Assembly: GCA_024224815.1 (NCBI GenBank)
Contig: JAAENC010001099.1
Coordinates: 1-48,894 of the forward strand
Direction: 5' to 3'
Length of the DNA stretch: 48,894 nt
DNA from: Chloroflexota bacterium
Lineage (GTDB): Bacteria; Chloroflexota; Anaerolineae; Anaerolineales; Villigracilaceae
Numbering within the stretch: the stretch's first letter is position 1; the number at the start of each line of letters is the position of its first letter. The translations under genes and the position numbers were made by a program. Of this stretch, positions 32,385 through 38,959 are shown piece by piece. Under the pieces are notes generated by a model. It searched no databases, had not been told where the DNA came from, and was given only the letters and a program-made list of their open reading frames with translations.

Positions 32385-32427
32385 GTGACGAGTGAAAAAC
32401 CTTCACGCATCACTTTTCACTCGTCAC
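32385..32427. repeat. 14-bp perfect hairpin before the NeuB-type gene
   Basis: GTGACGAGTGAAAA (32385-32398) and TTTTCACTCGTCAC (32414-32427) are exact complements. The loop contains CCTTCACGCATCAC, the same tail motif that follows other hairpins here. It lies 26 bases upstream of the NeuB-type start and could end read-through from rfbD or act as a leader hairpin. Confidence 0.7.
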
Positions 32428-32550
32428 CTGTGCATAACTCGCTCTTTTCTGTGGATAACCTTGTTTATATTGTGTATTATATAACTCAAAAAATAAGTGG
32501 ATAGCTTGTGAAATCTCGCTTTCTCGTTCAGGTGCTTCCCGCGCTATTCC
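32410..32550 (-). pseudogene. Second, degenerate 3' end of the rfbD-like gene
   Basis: Just downstream of the rfbD-like stop, the minus strand in a different frame encodes APERESEISQAIHLFFELYN then TQYKQGYPQKRASYAQ, ending with TGA at 32410-32412. This parallels the C-terminus of the intact gene (ALGRE, then TQYKQGYPQKMRSYQQE). The DNA identity is highest over ACACAATATAAACA and GGTTATCCACAG. The repeat unit is about 122 bases. There is no start; this is a tail fragment left by duplication or by recombination between two related alleles. Confidence 0.65.
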
Positions 32551-33461
32551 TGTTGATAACTCCGCATTTTCTGTGGATAACCCTGTTTATATTGTGTATA
32601 GAACTGCGTCAAACCAGTGGAAAAGTCGGGGATTTCTCGTCCTAGTGCTGTGGAAAGCTTGTGGATAGATAGTCGCAAGTTATTAGATCGTTTTGCCGTT
32701 AAGCCGGAATCGGATACAGAAATAGGATTGATCAGCCCCGCGTCGAAGCCGAAGACTTTAGCGATCTCCTGCCCAAATTCATATTTCGTAATCGCCCGTG
32801 ACCCGACAACGTGGTACGTGCCCGACAAACTTTTTTCCAGCATCCCGATCAGGGTATCTGCCAAATCGCCAACGAACATGGGGCAGAAGTAAACATCGTC
32901 AAAGCCATTACAGGTTTTGCCCGCCCCTAACGTATTGAAAAAGAATTCAGAGAGCGAGCGTGTTCCACTCAACGACCAGCCGAAGAAATTTACCCTCGCT
33001 ACAGCTGCTTGTGGATAAATCGACAAGACATTTTCTTCGCCTTGTAATTTTGTGGCGGCATAAACACCGGCGGGGTTTGGCGTATCTTCTTCGGTGTAGA
33101 TACCTTCTTTTGTGCCATCAAAAACGGCATCGGTGGAGATGTGGATAAGTTGAATATCGTGTTTGGTACAAGATTCTGCTAATAGACTGGGCACTTCAGC
33201 ATTGAGCAGGCGGGAGGTTGCCGGGTCATTTTCGCAAGATTCAAGATTGGCAAGCGCGGCGGTGTGGATGACTGCATCGGGGCGGACAGAGTCAATTAAA
33301 CGGGAGCAAGCCGAAGGGTCGAGGAGATCCGCTCGGACAAGCTCAAAGGGCGTAGAGGCTAATTTACCGCGATCCTGCCCAACAATGGAATAACGTTCGT
33401 GCATCCGAAGTCCGAGATTTAATCCCAAAAGACCTGATGCGCCTGTGACGAGAATTTTCAT
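32544..33461 (-). CDS. RfbD-like nucleotide-sugar reductase (SDR)
   Basis: A 305-residue extended SDR of the dTDP-4-dehydrorhamnose reductase type. ILVTGASGLLGLNLG is the NAD(P) site, IHTAALANLESCENDP and IHISTDAVFDG follow, and the YxxxK pair is in YAATKLQGEE. Next to pseB it may reduce the 4-keto group made by that enzyme, in place of a true rhamnose pathway (no rmlABC genes are visible). It lacks the extra cupin domain of CapF/FnlB. Four perfect DnaA-box nonamers lie in or near its 3' half. A degenerate copy of its C-terminal end follows. Confidence 0.88.
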   Translation of the reverse strand: MKILVTGASGLLGLNLGLRMHERYSIVGQDRGKLASTPFELVRADLLDPSACSRLIDSVRPDAVIHTAALANLESCENDPATSRLLNAEVPSLLAESCTKHDIQLIHISTDAVFDGTKEGIYTEEDTPNPAGVYAATKLQGEENVLSIYPQAAVARVNFFGWSLSGTRSLSEFFFNTLGAGKTCNGFDDVYFCPMFVGDLADTLIGMLEKSLSGTYHVVGSRAITKYEFGQEIAKVFGFDAGLINPISVSDSGLTAKRSNNLRLSIHKLSTALGREIPDFSTGLTQFYTQYKQGYPQKMRSYQQE

Positions 33462-33572
33462 AATATTTCCAGTCTCTGAGCGGAGCGTAGCGCAGACGAA
33501 GAGCGATTTTTATAAAATGTCCTTCGTCTACAGGCTCAAATACAGTTGCCTTCCGCTCAGGAGCTGTGTTAT

Positions 33573-34583
33573 TTAACCTTCTAAAGTACCTTCGTTATAG
33601 GCTTTCTCAAAAGGCGCGATATATTTTTTCATGCCTTCGAGATCGAGCCACTCGGAGTTGTTGTCGCTGGTGTAGGAGAAGCCTTCGGGGAGGGTTTTGC
33701 CCTTGTCTTGCCACGAGTAGCCGAACCAGCTCGCTTCGACGGGCTGGACGACGAACATCTCGTCGAGCTCGACCGAGTGGCGGGATTCGTCTACGGAGAG
33801 CAAATCTTCGTGGAGTTTTTCGCCCGGGCGGATGCCGATAATTTCGATCTCGGCATCGGGGGCAATGGCGCGGGCGAGGTCTACGACGGTAGTGGATGGA
33901 ATTTTAGGGACGAAAACTTCGCCGCCTTCCATCTGCTCGATGCAGTTAATGACGAATTGGACACCCTGTTCGAGAGAGAGCCAAAAACGTGTCATGCGGT
34001 CGTCGGTGACAGTTAGTTTGCCTGTGGCGCGCATTTTCAAAAATAGCGGGACGACCGAGCCGCGCGATCCGACGACGTTCCCGTAGCGGACACAGGAATA
34101 GCGCGTGGCGCGTCCTGCCGCATAATTATTAGATTGAATAACCAGTTTTTCGCCGACCAATTTTGTGCCGCCATAAAGATTTGCAGGGCTAACGGCTTTA
34201 TCGGTGCTGAGGGCGAGCACTTTTTTCACGCCCGCATCCAGCGCGGCTTCGACGACGTTCGATGTGCCGATAATATTGGTTTTGATGGCTTCCATCGGGT
34301 TGTATTCGCAGGCGGGAACCTGCTTAAGTGCGGCTGCGTGAACGACAACATCTACATCGTGCATGGCGCGCAAAAGGCGGTCGCGGTCGCGGACATCGCC
34401 GATGAAATAGCGCAAGCGCGGATCGTTATAGCCAGCTACACGCATTTCGTGTTGTTTGAGTTCATCTCGACTGAAAATGATGATTTTTTGCGGGTTCTTC
34501 TCCGCTAAAAGCATTTTTGTGAATTTCTTGCCGAATGAGCCTGTCCCGCCGGTGACGAGAATGGTTTTATTTGTCCAGTCCAT
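33573..34583 (-). CDS. pseB: UDP-GlcNAc 4,6-dehydratase PseB
   Basis: A 336-residue inverting 4,6-dehydratase/5-epimerase. ILVTGGTGSFGKKF at the N-terminus, FSRDELKQHEM, YFIGDVRDRDRL, HAAALKQVPACEYNP, LSTDKAVSPANLYGGTKL (Y-x-x-x-K), RYGNVVGSRGSVVPLF, TDDRMTRFWLSLE, IIGIRPGEKLHE and the C-terminal FSYTSDNNSEW all match Campylobacter jejuni PseB in order. It makes UDP-2-acetamido-2,6-dideoxy-arabino-hexos-4-ulose. Start ATG 34581-34583 has GGAGAAAACT before it. A paired-hairpin element precedes it. Confidence 0.93.
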   Translation of the reverse strand: MDWTNKTILVTGGTGSFGKKFTKMLLAEKNPQKIIIFSRDELKQHEMRVAGYNDPRLRYFIGDVRDRDRLLRAMHDVDVVVHAAALKQVPACEYNPMEAIKTNIIGTSNVVEAALDAGVKKVLALSTDKAVSPANLYGGTKLVGEKLVIQSNNYAAGRATRYSCVRYGNVVGSRGSVVPLFLKMRATGKLTVTDDRMTRFWLSLEQGVQFVINCIEQMEGGEVFVPKIPSTTVVDLARAIAPDAEIEIIGIRPGEKLHEDLLSVDESRHSVELDEMFVVQPVEASWFGYSWQDKGKTLPEGFSYTSDNNSEWLDLEGMKKYIAPFEKAYNEGTLEG

Positions 34584-34608
34584 AGTTTTCTCCATTTTTT
34601 TAGATGTA

Positions 34609-34709
34609 GCAGTGCATTGCATCCAATAAGATGCGTTGCACTGCGGGTCTGGTAATAGCAAACCGAACTGCAACGCACTTTCCGCTTTGCTCCAAGTGCA
34701 ATGTAGTTC
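34609..34709. repeat. Paired-hairpin element, copy 2
   Basis: First hairpin: GCAGTGCATTGCATC (34609-34623) against GATGCGTTGCACTGC (34630-34644). Second hairpin: GAACTGCAACGCACTT (34665-34680) against AAGTGCAATGTAGTTC (34694-34709). Cores in order: TGCATTGCA, TGCGTTGCA, TGCAACGCA, TGCAATGTA. The first two are swapped relative to copies 1 and 4. Located between the methyltransferase and pseB. Confidence 0.85.
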
Positions 34710-35510
34710 TTACCTTGTGGCTTTAAACAAGCCAGAATCTTTTTGAATAAATATCTCGCCTTCTTCGGCAAGGATATTTTTGAGTTCCGCTTCAATTTCG
34801 GATAAGGCTGATGAGGTCACGCCTTTAATCTTTGACATCGACTTGATATAACCCATCAATAGGTCAACATCAGTGACATGTAAACTATCTTTATAGCGCA
34901 AAATCTCAACAGAGGAGAAGTATGCTTTGAGTTGTTCTCTTCCATTCTCTAGCCGAAAGAGACTCCCTAAGGGCGTAAAGTTAGGATCGGTGCTAGTAGC
35001 CTTCAACCATTTGTTTGTTTCTGCAAGGTGCTTATTTCCATTTGTTGCCGCAATGAGAACGCCATCACTTTTAAGCACACGTCGAATTTCACGCAACGCT
35101 TTCGGCCTATCCGGTACATGGTAAAGCATATGATTGGCGATGACGATGTCAAAACTCTCATCATCAAAGGGGATGGATTGAGCGTCTATCTCGCGGAAGG
35201 AAAAAGAGCGGGACAAACCTGAAGTATTCTTGCTTGCCGCTGTCAACATCCCGGTGGAGAGATCACTGAGCGTTAAATCCCATTCGGCGGGGATCCGCTC
35301 GGGGCAAGATGTCCAGATAAAGGCCGAGCCGGAGCCTAATTCCAAGACTTTTGCAGGATTAGGTAGTGTTTGATAGGTATCGAAAACCCAGGATGCCCAG
35401 CCTTGCTTATTTTCGCTGAAACGCTCATGAATTAATATGCGCGCATTCAGGTTTGAAGCATCTTTATACTGCTCGGTTTTGAGATAGTTTTGGTCGGTGT
35501 ATTTTGACAT
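34710..35510 (-). CDS. SAM-dependent methyltransferase (class I)
   Basis: A 266-residue methyltransferase. Motif I is VLELGSGSAFIW near residue 54-65, the acidic loop LTLSDLSTGML, then REIDAQSIPFDDESFDIVIA (motif III/IV) and ANHMLYHVPDRPKALREIRR, typical of small-molecule and sugar methyltransferases of the Methyltransf_11 kind. The target is unknown. It reads toward pseB with a repeat between, and follows another methyltransferase, with a composite repeat in that gap as well. The start is ATG at 35508-35510. Confidence 0.88.
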   Translation of the reverse strand: MSKYTDQNYLKTEQYKDASNLNARILIHERFSENKQGWASWVFDTYQTLPNPAKVLELGSGSAFIWTSCPERIPAEWDLTLSDLSTGMLTAASKNTSGLSRSFSFREIDAQSIPFDDESFDIVIANHMLYHVPDRPKALREIRRVLKSDGVLIAATNGNKHLAETNKWLKATSTDPNFTPLGSLFRLENGREQLKAYFSSVEILRYKDSLHVTDVDLLMGYIKSMSKIKGVTSSALSEIEAELKNILAEEGEIFIQKDSGLFKATR

Positions 35511-35521
35511 TTTGGTAATCC

Positions 35522-35614
35522 GAACTGCAACGCACCGCCCCCTCTGCCCTTTCGGTCATCTCCCCCAAATTCCGAAAACGTGGAATTTAGGGGAGAAAAG
35601 GTGCAATGCAGTTC
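35522..35614. repeat. Composite repeat: C-rich element inside a TGCAACGCA half-element
   Basis: Outer arms GAACTGCAACGCACC (35522-35536) and GGTGCAATGCAGTTC (35600-35614) are the second hairpin of the paired-hairpin family. In place of its short loop it holds a C-rich element: CTCTGCCC, CTCCCCC, AAATTCC with the complement GGAATTT and AGGGGAGA. Both families seen elsewhere are thus nested in one site. Confidence 0.8.
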
Positions 35615-35630
35615 TACTTTTCTCTACTCT

Positions 35631-36467
35631 CTACTTATCTTCTTTCTTAAAGACAATCATTGGGTACTGGCCGTGTTTTCCGAAGAAGTGTGTAAAGTTA
35701 TCTTCTTTCCAGAAGATGACTTTCAGGAAAAACTTGCCGCCGAATTTTGGTTTGATGAACCAGCGTAAAAATCTTGTGCTAAGGCTGCGCCAGGAATAGA
35801 TTTCGACGGTGAAAAGGTCTTTAAGTTCTTTTTGTAGCCAACGCGCGTTCATTTTGCGAACGAAAGTGCCAGAATCCTTTTCGCCGTCTGAACCTTTTTT
35901 CTTGCCATATTGAGTTGGGCGACCTGAAAGTACGCGCCCCAACTGGATGAGGGGCTCAAAGAGTTTCATCAGGAAAGGGTCGCTCCAGCCGTTGATGATG
36001 ACGGCTTTTTTGCCAGCACCAAGCACACGATAAAGGTCTTTGTAGGCTGCTTTGTGTTCTTCCATCGGGAGGTGGTGGATGGTGTGCATGGAGACGATGC
36101 CGCCGAAAGCATCTTCTTTGAAGGGGAGATTTGCCACATCTGCAACGACGCAGAGGGCGTGGTCGCCGAGGCGTTTTTTTGCTTCTTGGAGGGCGGTGAT
36201 CGAAATATCAGCGCAGACTCTGTAGTCGTAGTTTTGGGAGTAAGTCTGATATTCGGGGTATTGGACGGGGCCTGACCCAGCGTCCAGCAGGTATTTGCCT
36301 GAGGGTAGTAGATGTTTATTTACACGTAGGCGGGTCCGGCTTATATATTCCGCCGAAACGGGGCGCAGGTCTTCATATCGAGCATTTTGGTAATTTCCGT
36401 CTTCTTCCTGTGACCATCCGACTTGGTCGTAGAATTCTCGGACATTTTGTTTTGTATTCTTTGTCAT
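35631..36467 (-). CDS. SAM-dependent methyltransferase (class I)
   Basis: A 278-residue methyltransferase: LLDAGSGPVQYPEYQTY is motif I, VCADISITALQEAKKRL the ribose-binding acidic strand, VVADVANLPFKEDAFGGI and SMHTIHHLPMEEHKAAYKDL the following motifs. A longer C-terminal part (about 180-278) is basic and aromatic-rich. It has no close relation to the methyltransferase downstream beyond the fold. Its start is 17 bases after the stop of the phosphatidylcholine-synthase-like gene, so they share a transcript. Confidence 0.87.
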   Translation of the reverse strand: MTKNTKQNVREFYDQVGWSQEEDGNYQNARYEDLRPVSAEYISRTRLRVNKHLLPSGKYLLDAGSGPVQYPEYQTYSQNYDYRVCADISITALQEAKKRLGDHALCVVADVANLPFKEDAFGGIVSMHTIHHLPMEEHKAAYKDLYRVLGAGKKAVIINGWSDPFLMKLFEPLIQLGRVLSGRPTQYGKKKGSDGEKDSGTFVRKMNARWLQKELKDLFTVEIYSWRSLSTRFLRWFIKPKFGGKFFLKVIFWKEDNFTHFFGKHGQYPMIVFKKEDK

Positions 36468-36484
36468 ATTTTATTATCCATAAC

Positions 36485-37198
36485 TCAGGCAGATTGCGTG
36501 AGGGTTTTTTCTTTGGTGATTTTTTGATGGTAGACGAGGGACATGATGGCGTAATAGATGGGGTATAGGAGGGAAAATTGGGCGGTTCTTTTTGCCCAGA
36601 TTGCGTCCGGGTAGAGGCAGAGGGCGATGATGGCTACGCTCCAGATGAGGGTGATGATGAGGGTTAGGGTTTGCTTCCAGCTAGTGCGTGAGGGGTAGAG
36701 ATAGCGGATGGGAACGAAGGTCATGATGGATAAAAAGATGAGAATAATGACGACCCAGATCGCGGGGAATTGTAAAATATATAGATATAGAAAAAGGACG
36801 TTCCAGTAGGAGGGGAAGCCGACGAAGGAGGCATCTACTTTGGCTTGGATTTGACTGAAACCGTAGATGCTGGCGCCGAGGGGAAAGAATGCGACCCAAG
36901 TCAGATTTGCTGGGAGGATGCCGAAAATTACCAAGGCTAAGATGGGGAGAAAGGTGTAGGTGATGAAATCTACGATATTGTCCATCGTTGCGCCATCGAT
37001 GAAAGGGGCGTTCTTTTTAACGTCGAAGTAGCGGGCGAGGGTGCCGTCTGTGGCATCGATGATGACTGTTATTGAGAGGCTAATAAGAAAGACAGTGATG
37101 TTCTTTTCGTAGAGGGCAAGGGCAGCCCAAAAGGCAAATAAAATGCCCGAGCCGGTGTAGATGTGGGTGAAGATGGCGCCGATTTTTTTATAATTCAT
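36485..37198 (-). CDS. pcs: CDP-alcohol phosphatidyltransferase, phosphatidylcholine synthase-like
   Basis: A 237-residue integral membrane enzyme. The CDP-alcohol motif is D48, D51, G52, A55, R56, G69, D73 and D77, with twelve residues between R56 and G69 as in phosphatidylcholine synthases and unlike the eight or nine of PgsA/PssA. HIYTGSG near the start, VGFPSYWNVLFLYLY in the middle and MTFVPIRYLYPSR further on match Pcs closely. It should use CDP-diacylglycerol with choline or a related head alcohol. Its location in a glycan locus is unusual. The symbol is tentative because the head group is inferred. Confidence 0.8.
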   Translation of the reverse strand: MNYKKIGAIFTHIYTGSGILFAFWAALALYEKNITVFLISLSITVIIDATDGTLARYFDVKKNAPFIDGATMDNIVDFITYTFLPILALVIFGILPANLTWVAFFPLGASIYGFSQIQAKVDASFVGFPSYWNVLFLYLYILQFPAIWVVIILIFLSIMTFVPIRYLYPSRTSWKQTLTLIITLIWSVAIIALCLYPDAIWAKRTAQFSLLYPIYYAIMSLVYHQKITKEKTLTQSA

Positions 37199-37242
37199 TT
37201 ATTATCCACAGATTGTGTAGATTTGGCAGATTTCTCTATGAT

Positions 37243-37316
37243 TCTGCGAGGAGCATGTTCTTGCGATGAAGCAGTCTCATAAACCGTGAGATTGCTTCGC
37301 TCCGCTCGCAAAATCA
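37243..37316. repeat. Dispersed CATTGCGA-type element, second copy
   Basis: A diverged, opposite-orientation copy of 15519-15602. CTGCGAGGAGCATGTTCTTG matches the complement of the first copy's right end, and GAGATTGCTTCGCTCCGCTC matches the complement of its left end. The ends are more eroded. It lies between the capsule-type gene stop and the pcs-like start. Confidence 0.75.
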
Positions 37317-37318
37317 TC

Positions 37319-38899
37319 CTATTGCCAATCTATCTTTTCTCCAGCCAAATAGCTGAAGGTTTTTTCAAATTTTGATAAGCCTTCTTCTGTCATGACTTTT
37401 TCGAGGGGCCATTTTTCTTCGTCTTCCCAGAAGTGTTGGACGTGCCAGGGGTAGGGTTGGGGGTATTCGAAGAAGAAGCGGTAGGCGTATGTCCATGCGG
37501 ATTCTACATCTTCGCGGCTGGGAGCGTGGGCTTTGGGATCGGCAATAACTTTCTCGAGAATTTCAAAGTATTCTTCCCAAGAATTGGGTTCGAGGGTGAA
37601 GCCTTTACCGCGATAATGAGTCTGCCCCGTAACGATGACGGGCAGACCGATCATGGCCATTTCCATGCCGACTGTTGTTGTAAAGACCAACCCGATATCG
37701 GCTGTGTTGACGAGGTCGTAGGTGTTGATTTTTGCGTCCGCGCGGAGGATGTGGATATTTTCGGGCAGTTCGGGGTATTTTTCTGTCAGGATGTCGTAGA
37801 CCGATAAGCCCCAGCCAATTCCCTCACCAGGGTGGACGCGGAGGACGAATTGAACATCGTCGCGTTTGGCGAAAAACTCGATGGTGCGGGTCATCCACTC
37901 TGTCATGCTTTTGCTGAAGGTGTGGCGTCCGAGCGTTAAACTGTCGCCGAGGACGTTGGCGGGGAGCAAAATGAGCGGGCGTTCGTCGAGGCCAAGTTCT
38001 TCGCGGACTTTGGATGCGCCCTGTGATTCGATATTTTGCCATGTGCGGGAAAAATTTTCCCATAAGCCGCCACCTTGACGAGCGGAGAAGAAGTCTTTTA
38101 CGCGATCCCATTCGGCTTCGCTGAGATGAGTATCTTTTTTTGCGTTCCAGAGATTGGATGTGTCTTGACGCATGACGTCGGCGTTTTGGGCCATCCAGAT
38201 GCGTTCGCTTTGTTCGCCGTATTCATAGGTTGTGACGGGGATATTTAGATATTGCGCTACTTTGAAGGTCATCCCGAATTCGAGGATTGAGCCGTTGGGG
38301 AGGGTTATCGCATCGAAGCTGTTCTTCTGCAAAAACGCCAAGATAACGGAAGCATGCCGCAGGTCACGTGTGTGGCGCATCGCATAGAGATTGGATTCCA
38401 CGTCAATTTCTTCGTGGAGCAGGGAATATTGGGTGTCGCGATATGCGGCGGCATCCAGTTGCTTGGAAATTTCTTCGGGGAGAGAATCCGCTTGAGGGGC
38501 ATCGAGAAGTGAAATTGTTTGTACCATCCCATTGAGGGGTTTTAGGGCATCTTTTAGATATAAATCCTGTCGGCGCAGGTCAAATTTGCTGACGGGTTTC
38601 TTCCAGTGGGCGTGGGGAAGATAGGCGAGGGTGACTTCGTGGCCGAGAGCGGCGAGGGCGAGGGCCGTCATGGCAGAATGCTCGACCCAATAGCGCAGCA
38701 TTGTAAAAATGAGTACGCGTTTGCCGGTTTTTGGGCGTTGCGCGGCTTTTGCCTGCTCTACCCAGCGTGGGAGGGCTTCTTTTAATTTGTCGGCAGAGTA
38801 GCCGCCCATAGGGGGCTTATCCGATTGCTGGATGAGCCAGTAAAGTTCTGCGGTGTAGGGCAGGTCGCCGAGGAGGTCTTTTAGTTTGGTTTTGTTCAT
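37319..38899 (-). CDS. Capsule-type glycosyltransferase (GT-B-like)
   Basis: A 526-residue soluble protein of the capsular polysaccharide synthesis type. Two Rossmann-like halves: RVLIFTMLRYWVEHSAMTAL near the N-terminus, and VQFVLRVHPGEGIGWGLSVY, TYDLVNTADIGLVFTTTVGM-like segments, then EMAMIGLPVIVTGQTHYRGK in the C-terminal half, as in CapsA/KpsC-type transferases and UDP-GlcNAc epimerase-like folds. FEYPQPYPWH near the end is distinctive. It could transfer the first sugars onto the lipid carrier or act on an exported chain. It follows wzt after a 60-base gap that contains a hairpin. Confidence 0.75.
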   Translation of the reverse strand: MNKTKLKDLLGDLPYTAELYWLIQQSDKPPMGGYSADKLKEALPRWVEQAKAAQRPKTGKRVLIFTMLRYWVEHSAMTALALAALGHEVTLAYLPHAHWKKPVSKFDLRRQDLYLKDALKPLNGMVQTISLLDAPQADSLPEEISKQLDAAAYRDTQYSLLHEEIDVESNLYAMRHTRDLRHASVILAFLQKNSFDAITLPNGSILEFGMTFKVAQYLNIPVTTYEYGEQSERIWMAQNADVMRQDTSNLWNAKKDTHLSEAEWDRVKDFFSARQGGGLWENFSRTWQNIESQGASKVREELGLDERPLILLPANVLGDSLTLGRHTFSKSMTEWMTRTIEFFAKRDDVQFVLRVHPGEGIGWGLSVYDILTEKYPELPENIHILRADAKINTYDLVNTADIGLVFTTTVGMEMAMIGLPVIVTGQTHYRGKGFTLEPNSWEEYFEILEKVIADPKAHAPSREDVESAWTYAYRFFFEYPQPYPWHVQHFWEDEEKWPLEKVMTEEGLSKFEKTFSYLAGEKIDWQ

Positions 38900-38914
38900 T
38901 TTTTAGAGAATAGA

Positions 38915-38959
38915 AGACCAGAGAGAAGAGAGTCGCTACCATTTTCTTCTCTCTAGTCT
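38915..38959 (-). terminator. Intercistronic hairpin after wzt
   Basis: AGACCAGAGAGAAG (38915-38928) and CTTCTCTCTAGTCT (38946-38959) pair over 14 bp with one G-T pair. The arm begins one base after the wzt stop codon. Only weak T enrichment follows on the minus strand, so it may attenuate rather than stop transcription, or protect the wzt mRNA end. Confidence 0.6.

Noticed and set aside
32429-32680. Replication origin from the cluster of DnaA-like boxes
   Set aside because: No dnaA, dnaN or gyrase genes nearby, the boxes fall in codons of the rfbD-like gene and its duplicated tail, and no AT-rich unwinding region is evident. Kept only as a lower-grade finding.
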